Notes: generated from the letters alone by a model not told the origin. 64,000 nt of DNA from Gammaproteobacteria bacterium (GCA_022822625.1 JAJEAV010000023.1:1-64000), one strand, 5' to 3'. Counted from the stretch's first letter, positions 9,863-21,238 are shown. A program made the numbers and translations.

Positions 9863-10894
9863 TTGGGCTTCCTTTTCTTGACATCTGTGTCGAAGAAGCA
9901 CCTTCGTTCTGATTTGTTTTTGAGATTTACCGCGGCACTTGGTGTGATTGCGGTTTTTCTGTTTCTATCTGACAACTTCCTGATTTACTGGCTTGAGCAG
10001 CCGGGCCTTCGAGTATTTCTCGGCCATCTTGGACTGCTTGCTCCTGCTTCTTCAGCGCTCACCAGCGGTCAGGTTCTTTCCGGCTGGATACAGCTCTCAG
10101 GGTTTATTCTGATTTTTATCGGTATTGGCGTACTGTGCGTTCTATCGTCGAACAGATCCCTCAACGATGATGCCCGGTTCTATACGTGTGTCGCCGCATA
10201 TATAGTCCGGGCGGCATTTTGGGCGGTGCTCCTGATTGGCATTGTAGATGGATTGATCTCCTTTCTTCGAGTAGAAGGTTTCCTGCCCATGCTGGTCGGC
10301 GATCATTTGGCAACCCAATTAGGGCGTTCCATCTTTCGAGGAATGTACGTTCATTATCCGCTGCTGGCTATCGGCGCATTGATTGCCTTGTACCATCGTG
10401 GACTGGGGTTCACTTGGCTAGCTCTTCTGATTGTTGCAGCAGAATTCTCTATCGTTATTACCCGTTTCATCTTTTCCTATGAACAGGCCTTCATGGGGGA
10501 TCTCGTGCGCTTCTGGTATGCCGGCCTGTTCCTGTTTGCCAGTGCATACGCGCTAATGCATGACGGGCATGTCCGGGTTGATGTCTTCTACACCAACTTC
10601 ACGCCCCGGGGGAAGGCTCTCTCCAATATCCTTGGATCCCTTCTTCTGGGGTTGCCGCTTTGCTGGAATATTCTGTATCAGGGCATGCATGGCAAAGGCA
10701 GTGCCATCAACAGCCCGCTTCTCAGTTTTGAAATCTCACAGAGCGGATTCGGCATGTATACAAAATACCTGATGGCCGGTTACTTGATTGTCTTTGCGGC
10801 AAGCATGGCTATTCAGTTCATCGCACTGCTTCTTGAGAGCATCTCGAATTTTCGATCACCATCCGCTACCAAACCCACCATGAGCAAGGCCTGA
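9863..10894 (+). CDS. TRAP transporter small permease (DctQ-type), unusually long
   Basis: 343 aa multi-TM ORF between DctP and DctM genes; DctQ-like HDGHVRVDVFYTNFTPRGKA. Confidence 0.85.
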   Translation: MGFLFLTSVSKKHLRSDLFLRFTAALGVIAVFLFLSDNFLIYWLEQPGLRVFLGHLGLLAPASSALTSGQVLSGWIQLSGFILIFIGIGVLCVLSSNRSLNDDARFYTCVAAYIVRAAFWAVLLIGIVDGLISFLRVEGFLPMLVGDHLATQLGRSIFRGMYVHYPLLAIGALIALYHRGLGFTWLALLIVAAEFSIVITRFIFSYEQAFMGDLVRFWYAGLFLFASAYALMHDGHVRVDVFYTNFTPRGKALSNILGSLLLGLPLCWNILYQGMHGKGSAINSPLLSFEISQSGFGMYTKYLMAGYLIVFAASMAIQFIALLLESISNFRSPSATKPTMSKA

Positions 10895-10897
10895 TCA

Positions 10898-13567
10898 ATG
10901 GAATTAGTTTTTCTGGGAGTCCTGATTCTGTTAATGATCCTCGCTTTGAGTTCCGGGTTTCCCGTAGCATTTGCGTTGCCCGGATCTGCAATTGGCTCGA
11001 TCGCCCTGGCTGCTTTTTTTGGATATGTCATTACCGGCGATGCAAGTTCATATTTCGCTCAGGATGGTCCTGTTGAATGGCTGACTGCGGGAGTCACGAA
11101 TTTCAGAAGTCTATACTGGGAAGTTGAACGAGATACCCTGATAGCAATCCCGCTGTTTGTCTTTATGGGAATCATGCTTCAGCGCTCAAGGATCGCCGAA
11201 GACCTGCTGGTCGCCATGGCTCAACTGTTCGGCCCTATTCCGGGCGGACTTGGCATCTCGGTAGTGTTTGTGGGTGCATTACTGGCTGCCACTACGGGAA
11301 TACTGGGTGCGACAGTGATTGCAATGGGGTTGATCGCCCTGCCGGCAATGCTTAGGCATAACTATTCAAAACCAATCGCTACCGGCACGATCTGCGCATC
11401 CGGGACTCTGGGACAGATTATCCCTCCTTCCATCGTTCTGATCATACTTGCCGATCAGTTGGCCAATGCTACCGATCAGGCCCGGACAATGAGACAGACC
11501 GACTATCGAGAGTCAACGGGGGAATTCTCGATGCCGGCAGAAATGGATATTACTTCAGCAAGTGCGGGCGACATGTTCATGGGAGCATTGATTCCAGGTC
11601 TCGTGCTGGTTGGAATTTACATGCTTTATATTCTCATACGCGCCCTGTTGAAGCCCGATATCGCACCTCCGGTACCCCACGAAGGTCGCTATGACCGGGA
11701 TTTCTTTCTCTCGATTGGCCTGTCCCTGGTTCCCCCGCTGGTCCTGATATTCGCGGTGTTGGGCTCAATCGTAACGGGTGTGGCCACGGTCAACCAGGCC
11801 GGGGCAATCGGCGCTGTCGGTGCCATCATAATGGGGGGATACCGACTCGCCCCGCCCGGCCCCAGACGGTTCATTCCCCTGTTGATTTCACTTGCTTCCC
11901 TGGTGGTTGTAATCATCTTGCACCGAAATTTTGATCTCAATATAAAGAACATTGACAGCCAGAAGGACTCAGTCGGATTGTTTTTGGCATTTGCTGCCGT
12001 AATCTGTCTTGTCAGTTCCATACTATTCAGTACCTGGCGCACCTTCATAATCAACAATACTCTCAGGGAGGTGATGATCGATACCGCCAAGACCACGTCC
12101 ATGGTCTTTATCATCCTGCTCGGAGCAGCCATGCTGACCGCTGCATTTCGCGGATTCGGGGGTGAACATCTGGTACGTGATTTCCTGACTGGGCTGCCGG
12201 GTGGATTCTGGACCCAGTTCCTCGTGGTTATGACAGTCATCTTTCTGCTTGGCTTCTTTCTGGACTTTATCGAGATCGCAGTCGTCGTAGTTCCGATTGT
12301 TGCCCCAATCCTGCTTGCAGATCCATCGGCCAATGTCACCGCTGTCTGGCTAGGTGTCATGATTGGCCTGAACATACAGACATCTTTTCTGACCCCTCCT
12401 TTTGGGTTTGCATTGTTTTATCTGAGGGGGGTGGCACCGAAAGAAGTCAAGACCACGCAAATCTACAAGGGGGCAGTGGCATTTATTGTGCTCCAGCTTC
12501 TGGGACTGGCTATTGCCGGCTACTTTCCGCCTCTTGTCAACTACATGCCAAATCGAACATTCCTGACCGCAGATACTGCTCCTCCTCCGGTCAACCCAAG
12601 ACTGCAACACTGTATAGAAGAACAAGTCTTCCCGATCTATCTGGAAGATAAAGACCGGATTGTCATGGCTATAGAAAACGCCCGGCAAATTGATGTTTCT
12701 CCACTCCCGGAGCGTTATCAAATCCCTCTTGAAAACAGCCTTGAACTGGCCGGTGGAACCTTTGCCCTGATTAACCAGGCCCTGGCGTCAAAGGCCATTC
12801 TCGAAGATTATGTTGAAGACTACAAGCCGATTCATGCAACAACCCGACAACTCCAGGTCAGAATTCGCAATATAGATCAACGCATCAAGTCCCTGGAAGT
12901 TCGGATTCGTCGACTCGAGAGAGGTAGCAACAGTGAACGGGAAGTTGAGCGTTTTAAAAGCATCCTCTACGATTTGAACCTTGAGCGCAGAACCCTGGTG
13001 GATCAACTGCCGATGGATTGGGAGGACAGACGCATTGAATACAAGACGCTGGAGAAGGCCAGCAAATCCGATCTGGTAGCCTACAGAAGAAATGTTGATG
13101 CCGCTTATGAACCGGTGAAACAGGTGCTTGCCGTATTGAGTGAACAAACGGCACTGGCTGACATGAGAAGGGATATCGAAAGCTTGCGACCCCTGCTTGA
13201 AACCACCATTACACCTGAAAACGTCGACAATGTTGTTGAACAGTTCACGTTAACGGAAATTAAATTGGGGGCGTTGACCGGGATTGAAGCCATCCGGAAT
13301 TCCCTGACTGACGCACGGCGTACCATTGCCGGACAGGAACCGGATGCCGGGCTTGCCATGGAACACTATCAATCTGCTCTGCTTGAACTTGATCGGGAAT
13401 TGGCATGGAGACAGTCAGCCGACATCCTGCGGGGTGATCTGCAAGCATACGATGATGCCATTCGGGGCACTATTGGCGTTCGTCTGCAAAGTCGGCTTGA
13501 AAAGGAGCTGGCCAAAGATGTAGCCGTGTGTTTATCCAGACATCGAGACATCTCGATGAGTTTTTGA
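10898..13567 (+). CDS. TRAP transporter large permease (DctM-type) with about 300-aa coiled-coil C-terminal extension
   Basis: DctM motifs (IPLFVFMGIMLQRS, TSFLTPPFGFALFYLRGV) followed by heptad-rich tail (RNIDQRIKSLEVRIRRLERG...). Confidence 0.9.
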   Translation: MELVFLGVLILLMILALSSGFPVAFALPGSAIGSIALAAFFGYVITGDASSYFAQDGPVEWLTAGVTNFRSLYWEVERDTLIAIPLFVFMGIMLQRSRIAEDLLVAMAQLFGPIPGGLGISVVFVGALLAATTGILGATVIAMGLIALPAMLRHNYSKPIATGTICASGTLGQIIPPSIVLIILADQLANATDQARTMRQTDYRESTGEFSMPAEMDITSASAGDMFMGALIPGLVLVGIYMLYILIRALLKPDIAPPVPHEGRYDRDFFLSIGLSLVPPLVLIFAVLGSIVTGVATVNQAGAIGAVGAIIMGGYRLAPPGPRRFIPLLISLASLVVVIILHRNFDLNIKNIDSQKDSVGLFLAFAAVICLVSSILFSTWRTFIINNTLREVMIDTAKTTSMVFIILLGAAMLTAAFRGFGGEHLVRDFLTGLPGGFWTQFLVVMTVIFLLGFFLDFIEIAVVVVPIVAPILLADPSANVTAVWLGVMIGLNIQTSFLTPPFGFALFYLRGVAPKEVKTTQIYKGAVAFIVLQLLGLAIAGYFPPLVNYMPNRTFLTADTAPPPVNPRLQHCIEEQVFPIYLEDKDRIVMAIENARQIDVSPLPERYQIPLENSLELAGGTFALINQALASKAILEDYVEDYKPIHATTRQLQVRIRNIDQRIKSLEVRIRRLERGSNSEREVERFKSILYDLNLERRTLVDQLPMDWEDRRIEYKTLEKASKSDLVAYRRNVDAAYEPVKQVLAVLSEQTALADMRRDIESLRPLLETTITPENVDNVVEQFTLTEIKLGALTGIEAIRNSLTDARRTIAGQEPDAGLAMEHYQSALLELDRELAWRQSADILRGDLQAYDDAIRGTIGVRLQSRLEKELAKDVAVCLSRHRDISMSF

Positions 13568-13668
13568 CCCGAGTTCCGCTCCGAAGTGATGAACCCGCAC
13601 ACACAATTTCCTGCATTCCGATACCATTGACCGTCTCAATAAAACTGTCAGATGGATTGTCACGCCTG

Positions 13669-13702
13669 TCTCGCCTATTTCTCCATCTCGCCTATTTCTG
13701 CA
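13669..13702. repeat. 17-bp tandem duplication tctcgcctatttct(cca/gca)
   Basis: tctcgcctatttctcca followed directly by tctcgcctatttctgca. Confidence 0.8.
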
Positions 13703-13833
13703 TGAGGATTAGAAACGATCCGTGTTCGCGACAAGGTCAGATTAAATGCAACTGATCGCCCTGGAATTGTTGATTTATATCGAACTTACCTTATTTTATA
13801 AAAAAATGATAAACTTGGGTAAAATGGATTGAT

Positions 13834-15018
13834 ATGGACCCAAGAAAGAATCCTTATGCGCCTGGTGCAGGCACCCCTCCGCCGGAACTCGCCGGCCGCG
13901 ATGAATTAATAGAAAGGGCCGCCGTGGCTCTGGATCGCATACAAGCAGGGAGACCGGCCCGAAGTTTCATCCTCCATGGACTGCGAGGGGTTGGCAAGAC
14001 TGTTCTGCTCAACCAAATCCGTCTGGATGCCGAGGCTCGAGGCATTGCCAGCGTCAGAATGGAAGCTCATGAAGGACGATCTCTTCCTGCCTTGCTCATT
14101 CCGGCACTACGCTCGGCACTATTGCGATTGAGTAGAGGTGAAGCACTCAAGGATAATGTACTTAAAGGCATGAAGGCACTTGCAGGCTTCACCCGTGCCC
14201 TGAAAGTAAAGTATCAGGATATTGAAATAGGTATTGATGTAGATTCTGAAACTGGACTCGCAGACAGTGGAGACCTCGACATGGACCTCTCGGACCTGCT
14301 GTCAACCCTCGGCAAGGCTTCCGTCGAACAGAATACGGCAATCGTGCTCTACATTGATGAGTTGCAATATGTTCCCGAGAATCAGTTTTCATCCCTGATT
14401 GGAGCACTGCACAATATGGCTCAGGAGCAGTTGCCTGTCACCATGATTGCGGCAGGGCTACCACAACTGGTCAGTCGGGCCGGTAACGCAAAGTCTTACG
14501 CCGAACGGCTCTTTGAATTCGTCCCTATCGACCGCCTTAACGACAACGACGCCCGCAAGGCCCTAACCGTGCCTGCCGAAAATGAAGGAGTTACGTTCAG
14601 TCCCGATGCGATCTCGGACATCTTGCGGCATACAGAAGGATACCCCTACTTTCTTCAGGAATGGGGCAAGCACAGTTGGGAAATCGCAGATATATCCCCC
14701 ATTGCATTCGAAGACACTCGGCGTGCTACTGTTACGGCACTCGCCGAACTCGACGCAAGCTTTTTCCATGTGCGTTTTGACCGATTGACCCCCTCACAAA
14801 AGAACTACATGCGCGCCATGGCTGAATTGGGTTCCGGACCCCATCGCTCCGGCGATATCGCCAATATCCTGAACCGGAAAATCACTACGGTTGCTCCCAT
14901 ACGCAATTCATTGATTTCCAAGGGAATGGTCTACAGTCCATCCCACGGCGACACGGCGTTCACCGTACCGCTTTTTCACGACTTCATGAAACGTACTATG
15001 CCGCTCGATATACCCTAG
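13834..15018 (+). CDS. AAA-type ATPase (AAA_16/archaeal-ATPase-like), orphan
   Basis: Walker A HGLRGVGKTVLL, Walker B IVLYIDELQ, C-terminal winged-helix-like region. Confidence 0.85.
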   Translation: MDPRKNPYAPGAGTPPPELAGRDELIERAAVALDRIQAGRPARSFILHGLRGVGKTVLLNQIRLDAEARGIASVRMEAHEGRSLPALLIPALRSALLRLSRGEALKDNVLKGMKALAGFTRALKVKYQDIEIGIDVDSETGLADSGDLDMDLSDLLSTLGKASVEQNTAIVLYIDELQYVPENQFSSLIGALHNMAQEQLPVTMIAAGLPQLVSRAGNAKSYAERLFEFVPIDRLNDNDARKALTVPAENEGVTFSPDAISDILRHTEGYPYFLQEWGKHSWEIADISPIAFEDTRRATVTALAELDASFFHVRFDRLTPSQKNYMRAMAELGSGPHRSGDIANILNRKITTVAPIRNSLISKGMVYSPSHGDTAFTVPLFHDFMKRTMPLDIP

Positions 15019-15110
15019 AATTCAATCAAATGGGGAGATTTGCTGTAAGCCACCGCTTCCAATACAGCCCCAATCCCACTATGAAACACAACGCTCTGGG
15101 GACAGGAGCT

Positions 15111-16541
15111 TCAATATCGGTAGTAGTCGGGCTTGTAAGGTCCCCCAACAGCAACATTAATGTAGTCGGCCTGCTGCTTTGTGAGTCTTGTTAATTTCGC
15201 ACCAATCTTGTCAAGATGCAGCCTCGCCACTTCTTCATCCAGGTGCTTCGGCAAGACATGCACATCATTTGTATACTCATCACCCCTGCTCCACAACTCG
15301 ATTTGCGCCAACACCTGGTTGGTAAAGCTGTTTGACATCACAAAACTGGGGTGTCCGGTAGCACAACCCAAATTCACCAGTCGTCCCTCGGCAAGCAGGG
15401 TTATTCGATTGCCGTTGGGCAATATAACCTGATCAACCTGAGGCTTGATATTCACCCATTCATAGGAATTCAACGATGCGATTTCGATTTCATTGTCGAA
15501 ATGCCCGATATTGCACAGGATTGCTTCATTTTTCATCTGCAGAATATGCTCGTGGGTGATTACCTGATAGTTTCCGGTAGCCGTGACGAATATATCCGCG
15601 ATCGAACAGGCTTCATTCATGTCAACCACACGATACCCTTCCATGGCAGCCTGCAATGCACAAATCGGATCAACCTCCGTTACCCACACGATTGCACCCA
15701 GACCTCGCAGTGACTGCGCACACCCCTTGCCAACATCACCATAACCAAGCACAACAGCGATCTTGCCGGCAATCATTACATCGGTCGCTCTCTTGATTCC
15801 ATCAACCAGTGATTCACGGCAACCATACAGGTTGTCAAACTTGGATTTTGTAACAGAGTCATTGACATTGATTGCCGGAAATGGCAACTCACCATCCTCC
15901 GCCATCCTGTACAGTCGATTCACCCCTGTTGTAGTCTCTTCGGTAACACCCTTGATTCCTTTCAGGCGACGGCTATACCAGCCCGGATCAATGTCCAGTT
16001 GTCTCCGTATCGAGGAATACAGGGCTGCCTCCTCTTCGCTTTCCGGATGATCAAGGATTGACCGGTCGCTCTCTGCCCGGGACCCCAGAATCAGGAGCAG
16101 TGTTGCATCGCCCCCATCGTCCAGAATCATGTTTGGCCCTTCACCATCAGGCCAGTCCATAATTCGATTGCTGAATTGCCAGTACTCATCCAGTGTTTCA
16201 CCCTTGAATGCAAATACAGGGATGTCTCGGTCAGCCATCGCTGCTGCCGCATGATCCTGGGTTGAAAAAATATTGCAGGATGCCCAACGCACTTCAGCAC
16301 CCAGGGAAACCAGGGTTTCCATCAACACGGCTGTCTGAATGGTCATATGCAGTGACCCGGCAATCCGGGCTCCTTTCAGAGGCTGTGATTCAACATGTTT
16401 TTTGCAGATGGAAACCAACCCGGGCATTTCCGAGCGGGCCATCCGGATTTCCTTGTTCCCCCATTCGGCAAGGGATATGTCAGCCACATGGTAGTCTGGG
16501 TAAATTTTCTTGAGGGGTTGAGTAGACATCTTTCGGTACAT
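15111..16541 (-). CDS. ahcY: adenosylhomocysteinase
   Basis: full-length AhcY ([39 protein letters not shown]-terminal KPDYYRY). Confidence 0.97.
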   Translation of the reverse strand: MYRKMSTQPLKKIYPDYHVADISLAEWGNKEIRMARSEMPGLVSICKKHVESQPLKGARIAGSLHMTIQTAVLMETLVSLGAEVRWASCNIFSTQDHAAAAMADRDIPVFAFKGETLDEYWQFSNRIMDWPDGEGPNMILDDGGDATLLLILGSRAESDRSILDHPESEEEAALYSSIRRQLDIDPGWYSRRLKGIKGVTEETTTGVNRLYRMAEDGELPFPAINVNDSVTKSKFDNLYGCRESLVDGIKRATDVMIAGKIAVVLGYGDVGKGCAQSLRGLGAIVWVTEVDPICALQAAMEGYRVVDMNEACSIADIFVTATGNYQVITHEHILQMKNEAILCNIGHFDNEIEIASLNSYEWVNIKPQVDQVILPNGNRITLLAEGRLVNLGCATGHPSFVMSNSFTNQVLAQIELWSRGDEYTNDVHVLPKHLDEEVARLHLDKIGAKLTRLTKQQADYINVAVGGPYKPDYYRY

Positions 16542-16547
16542 ATGAAT

Positions 16548-17723
16548 TCAGTTCAGGCCAGCATCGGACTTGAGGGCGCTGGCCTTGTCGGTTTTCTCCC
16601 AGGAGAATTCTGCCTCGGTTCTTCCAAAATGTCCATACGTTGCCGATCGAGCATAAATCGGTTTCAACAAACCCAGATTCTGCAGGATCGCCTTGGGGCG
16701 CAAATCGAAATGCACCTTGATCAACTCTTCGATACGCGAGTTGGAAATCGCACCTGTCCCGAATGTCTCCACCATGACCGAGACCGGCTTGGCCACGCCA
16801 ATTGCATAGGCTGCCTGAATTTCGCATTTCTCGGCAAGGCCGGCCGCAACGACATTCTTCGCAACATAACGAAGTGCATAAGCGGCAGAACGATCGACTT
16901 TTGAGGGGTCTTTTCCAGAAAATGCCCCGCCACCATGATGCGCAGATCCGCCATACGTATCAACGATAATCTTCCGCCCGGTCAACCCGCAGTCGCCATG
17001 GGGGCCGCCAATCACGAACCGCCCAGTTGGATTAACCAGAAATCGGGTATCCCGGTTCAGCATTGTGGCCGGAATCACTGGCTTGATGATTTCCTCAATG
17101 ACCGCTTCCCTAATGACCTCGGATCCAGCATCTTCATCATGTTGGGTGGAAATGACGACAGTATCAACAGCCACGGGACGACCCTCTTCATACCGTACCG
17201 TGACTTGAGACTTGGCATCGGGCCGCAACCATTCAAGACTCCCCGACTTCCGCACCTCGGACTGCTTCTTTACCAGTCGGTGAGCACAGGTTATGGGGAA
17301 TGGCATCAGCACATCGGTTTCCCTGCATGCATAACCAAACATCAACCCCTGATCACCCGCACCTTGATCGAGATCGATTCCTTCGCCTTCATTGACGCCC
17401 TGGGCAATATCCGGAGACTGCTCATCCAGTTTCACATGGACTTCACAACTCAGGTGATCAAACAACAACTCAGGCGTGTCATAACCGATCTCCCTGATTT
17501 TGTGTCTTGCCACCTGTTCATAGTCCACCTTCGTGCTCGAAGTTATCTCTCCAGCAATAACGGCCAGCCCTGTGGTAACCAGGGTTTCGCAGGCGACCCT
17601 TGAATCAGGGTCCTGTGCAAGCAAGGAGTCCAGAATCGCATCCGAGATTTGATCGGCCACTTTATCAGGATGGCCTTCCGATACCGATTCCGAGGTAAAG
17701 AGATAAGAATCAGACATATTCAA
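16548..17723 (-). CDS. metK: S-adenosylmethionine synthetase
   Basis: [53 protein letters not shown]. Confidence 0.98.
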   Translation of the reverse strand: MNMSDSYLFTSESVSEGHPDKVADQISDAILDSLLAQDPDSRVACETLVTTGLAVIAGEITSSTKVDYEQVARHKIREIGYDTPELLFDHLSCEVHVKLDEQSPDIAQGVNEGEGIDLDQGAGDQGLMFGYACRETDVLMPFPITCAHRLVKKQSEVRKSGSLEWLRPDAKSQVTVRYEEGRPVAVDTVVISTQHDEDAGSEVIREAVIEEIIKPVIPATMLNRDTRFLVNPTGRFVIGGPHGDCGLTGRKIIVDTYGGSAHHGGGAFSGKDPSKVDRSAAYALRYVAKNVVAAGLAEKCEIQAAYAIGVAKPVSVMVETFGTGAISNSRIEELIKVHFDLRPKAILQNLGLLKPIYARSATYGHFGRTEAEFSWEKTDKASALKSDAGLN

Positions 17724-18038
17724 CCCACGTGTCTTATTGGTAGCAATGTTTTTCCATGATGCGAGGAATCATGCGACAGCTGGAGAAAACAGCGCATGTC
17801 GAGAGTAGCGAAAATCGATCCTGGTCGACCGACTGAACGGCATTTTTCAGAAGGTGTTCGAATCACGAATTCACCATGCCGATTCGCTTAACCTGCCAAC
17901 ATATGTACATTCGTTTATAGTAACATACATGCCCTTGAGGTAGCCTGAAATTTTTATGCCAAATGTCACTGGGATCACACCAGTTCATGTTGGCCAGGGG
18001 GATACTTGAACCACCCAACTCGCCCTTGAAGCGCATAC

Positions 18039-18935
18039 GTGTCGAAGACCAGTCAACCGCCAATTCAGACCGCTCGCATTCTGCTTGAAGCGTTGCCCTA
18101 CATCCGTCAATATCAGGGTGCAACTCTGGCAATCAAGTACGGTGGGCACGCGATGGTCGATGAAAACCTGAAGCAGAGCTTTGCCCAGGACCTGATCCTG
18201 ATGAAACTGATCGGCATGAATCCTCTGGTAGTGCATGGCGGGGGGCCTCAAATAAACCAGGCGCTGGAGAGGATTGGCAAGGAATCGGTATTCGTGGATG
18301 GAATGAGGGTCACCGACACCGAAACCATGGATGTTGTAGAGATGGTCCTGGGCGGGCTGGTCAACAAGGAGATTGTCAAATTGATCAACTCGCTTGGAGG
18401 GCATGCTGTCGGGCTGACCGGCAAGGATGGGAATCTCATCAAGGCCCGCAAACTGAAAAACAGGAATCAAGGCCCAAATTCCGGCAAGGGCGGCGCCATG
18501 GTCGATTTCGGTCAGGTGGGAGAAGTTGAGTCGATTGACCCGTCCATTATCCACGTTCTGGTATCGCATGACTTTATACCGGTGATTGCTCCTATCGGCA
18601 TTGGTTCGGATGGCAAGACCTACAACATCAATTCAGATCTTGTGGCCGGACATCTTGCAGCAACCATGAGTGCCAATAAATTGATGTTGCTGACCGACAC
18701 CTCCGGAGTGCTTGATGAAAACGGTACATTGATCCCTGAAATAAGGGTCTCCGAAGTTCAGGAACTGATTGACCGTGGAATCATTAAATCCGGAATGATT
18801 CCAAAGGTTCAGTGTGCTGTTCAAGCCATCAGTGGCGGCGTTGAATCCTCGCTGATTCTTGATGGAAGAACACAACACGCGCTTTTGCTTGAACTGTTTA
18901 CGGATTCCGGTATCGGTACACTGATCTGTCAGTGA
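18039..18935 (+). CDS. argB: acetylglutamate kinase (GTG start)
   Basis: [31 protein letters not shown]. Confidence 0.97.
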   Translation: MSKTSQPPIQTARILLEALPYIRQYQGATLAIKYGGHAMVDENLKQSFAQDLILMKLIGMNPLVVHGGGPQINQALERIGKESVFVDGMRVTDTETMDVVEMVLGGLVNKEIVKLINSLGGHAVGLTGKDGNLIKARKLKNRNQGPNSGKGGAMVDFGQVGEVESIDPSIIHVLVSHDFIPVIAPIGIGSDGKTYNINSDLVAGHLAATMSANKLMLLTDTSGVLDENGTLIPEIRVSEVQELIDRGIIKSGMIPKVQCAVQAISGGVESSLILDGRTQHALLLELFTDSGIGTLICQ

Positions 18936-19024
18936 ATAAGTGCTGGGCGAATCAACACCAACATGAATTATACTTGTTGCCGTATTGTGCGTCCTCTTGA
19001 GACAGTCGACAAACTCTCCCAACC

Positions 19025-19798
19025 ATGCCGAAAATACACACAGAGCGCGTGACCGGCGTACACCACTGGTCAGATAAACTTTTTACGATTAGAACCACCC
19101 GGGATTCCTCCCTGCGTTTTCGCAATGGGGAGTTTCTCATGATGGGAATCGAAGTCGATGGGAAGCCATTGATGCGGGCATACAGCATGGTCAGCGCCAA
19201 CTACGAAGATCACCTCGAGTTCTACAGCATCAAGGTTCAGAGCGGACCATTGACATCACGCCTTCAACACATCCAGGTTGGTGATGAAGTCTATGTCAGC
19301 AAAAAACCAACTGGCACCCTATTATGGGATCATCTTCGTCCGGGCAAACATCTTTATCTCCTGAGTACCGGAACTGGGCTTGCACCCTTTCTGTCGGTGA
19401 TCAAGGATCCGGACATCTATGAGAATTATGAAAAAGTCATTTTGGTACATGGTTGTCGCTACATCAATGAATTGACCTACGAGAAACTGATTACCCACGA
19501 ATTACAGGACAATCCTTATTTCGGGGATGACGTAAGGGCGAAACTACTGTATTACCCGGCAGTGACACGGGAAGAATTCAGGAACTATGGGCGAATCACG
19601 GAGCTTCTCGAATCCGGACAGATTTGTAGGGCTATCGACATGCCTCCCCTCAATCTGGAGGATGATCGATTCATGATCTGCGGGGGTCCTTCGATGATAA
19701 AGAGCATGACTGCGATTCTGGATGGGATGGGGTATGCCGAGACCCGAAAATCGGACTTTCGCGAATACGTGGTTGAACGGGCCTTTGTCGAGCAGTAA
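19025..19798 (+). CDS. fpr: ferredoxin/flavodoxin--NADP reductase
   Basis: RAYSMVSANYEDHLEFYSIKV, LSTGTGLAPFLSVIKDP, C-terminal YVVERAFVEQ. Confidence 0.92.
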   Translation: MPKIHTERVTGVHHWSDKLFTIRTTRDSSLRFRNGEFLMMGIEVDGKPLMRAYSMVSANYEDHLEFYSIKVQSGPLTSRLQHIQVGDEVYVSKKPTGTLLWDHLRPGKHLYLLSTGTGLAPFLSVIKDPDIYENYEKVILVHGCRYINELTYEKLITHELQDNPYFGDDVRAKLLYYPAVTREEFRNYGRITELLESGQICRAIDMPPLNLEDDRFMICGGPSMIKSMTAILDGMGYAETRKSDFREYVVERAFVEQ

Positions 19799-19914
19799 CC
19801 AAAACCGGCCTGCCCGCTGAATTTTCTTCTCCGGAAAGACCGCATTATGCAGACGAGTTCATTCAGTATCTATTCATGGATATTCGAATTTCTTAAAAAG
19901 CAGTAATTTTCCTA

Positions 19915-19920
19915 TATAAT
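19915..19920 (+). promoter_or_regulatory. candidate -10 hexamer TATAAT upstream of the second TRAP operon
   Basis: cctaTATAATgcctg at 19915-19920; no good -35 recognised. Confidence 0.3.
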
Positions 19921-20054
19921 GCCTGTGCTTCCCGTCAAAAAATGTACGGGGGCAAATCAACCTGATGTCTCTACAGAATCCTGTCTTGTGACCTGGCTTG
20001 ATTTTTGGAATCGTTCATTTCATTCAATAGATCATTCAATAGGAGAAAATAAAA

Positions 20055-21155
20055 ATGAAAGAAACACTAAACCGACGAAAATTTCTCAAGGGTACTGCGC
20101 TGGCAGCAACTGCTACAGCCGGAACCCTGGCTGCGCCGTCAATCGTTCGTGCGCAAACCACGCTGAAAATGCAGGCTGCATGGGGCGGAGGCATTTTCCT
20201 TGAAAACGCGCAAGCGTATGTGGACCGCGTCAATGCAATGGCCGGCGATGCCCTGCAGATCGAATTGCTGCCTGTAAATGCCGTGGTAAAAACCAGCCAG
20301 ATGCAGGATGCCGTGCATCGTGGCGTACTGGATGCCTGCCATTATGTACCGGCCTACTGGTATTCAAAATCACCCGTTGCTTCACTGTTTGGAACAGGTC
20401 CCTGCTTTGGATGGTCGAGCCAGGAAGTACTGGGCTGGGTCTACTATGGTGGCGGACAGGAAATGTTCGACGAATTGATGGCCAAGCTTGGTCTGAACAT
20501 CGTGAGCTTCTTCAACAGCCCAATGCCTGCACAGCCCATGGGCTGGTTCAAGGAGCAGATTACCGATTCTGCCCAGATGAACGGCCTGAAATACCGTACC
20601 GTTGGACTTGCTGCCGACGTTCTGCTCGAAATGGGGATGTCCGTGGTTCAATTGCCTGGCGGTGAAATTCAGCCAGCCCTGAAATCTGGCCTGATCGATG
20701 CGGCAGAATTCAACAATCCGACATCTGACCGGGACTTTGGCATGCAGGATGTGTCTACCCATTACCACCTCGCCAGTTTCCATCAATCTCAGGAGTTCTT
20801 CGAGTGTTCCTTCAATAAAGGCAAGTACGACAGCCTTTCCGATGAGCAGAAAGCAATCTTGAAGTATGCCTCTGAATCAGAGAGTTCAAATTTTTACTGG
20901 CACAATACCAACCGATACGCAGACGATCTGGTGAAACTTCGTGAAGAGCATGGTGTTAACGTTTACCGTACGCCGGATTCAGTCATGAAGGATCAGTTGA
21001 ATGCGTGGGATGTGGTCATTGATCGACTTTCTTCTGAAGACGAGTTCTTTGCGAGAGTCATTGCTTCTCAAAAAGCCTATGCAGAAAGGGTGATGAACTA
21101 CCTCCATCTGAATCAACCAGACTACAGATTGGCATACGATCATTACTTCGGATAA
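20055..21155 (+). CDS. TRAP transporter substrate-binding protein (DctP-type), Tat-like signal
   Basis: MKETLNRRKFLKGTALAATATAGTLAAPSIVRAQ; DctP-type body. Confidence 0.93.
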   Translation: MKETLNRRKFLKGTALAATATAGTLAAPSIVRAQTTLKMQAAWGGGIFLENAQAYVDRVNAMAGDALQIELLPVNAVVKTSQMQDAVHRGVLDACHYVPAYWYSKSPVASLFGTGPCFGWSSQEVLGWVYYGGGQEMFDELMAKLGLNIVSFFNSPMPAQPMGWFKEQITDSAQMNGLKYRTVGLAADVLLEMGMSVVQLPGGEIQPALKSGLIDAAEFNNPTSDRDFGMQDVSTHYHLASFHQSQEFFECSFNKGKYDSLSDEQKAILKYASESESSNFYWHNTNRYADDLVKLREEHGVNVYRTPDSVMKDQLNAWDVVIDRLSSEDEFFARVIASQKAYAERVMNYLHLNQPDYRLAYDHYFG

Positions 21156-21182
21156 AATTGCCAACAGCAATATAATGTTATC

Positions 21183-21205
21183 GAGGGGGGAGAACATTCC
21201 CCCTC
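21183..21205 (+). other. intergenic hairpin between TRAP dctP and dctQ genes
   Basis: gaggggg (21183-21189) / ccccctc (21199-21205). Confidence 0.5.
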
Positions 21206-21238
21206 AAGCATTGCACTCCGACTCGCAGAGAGGTTGAT

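Noticed and set aside
11689-12375. 228-aa minus-strand ORF within DctM
   Set aside because: Thr/Arg/Ile-rich antisense shadow of membrane-protein coding sequence
16935-17603. 222-aa plus-strand ORF opposite metK
   Set aside because: Antisense shadow of a clear metK gene
17724-17860. SAH riboswitch-like string gcgaggaatcatgcgacagc
   Set aside because: On the plus strand, opposite to metK/ahcY transcription, and does not match the conserved core
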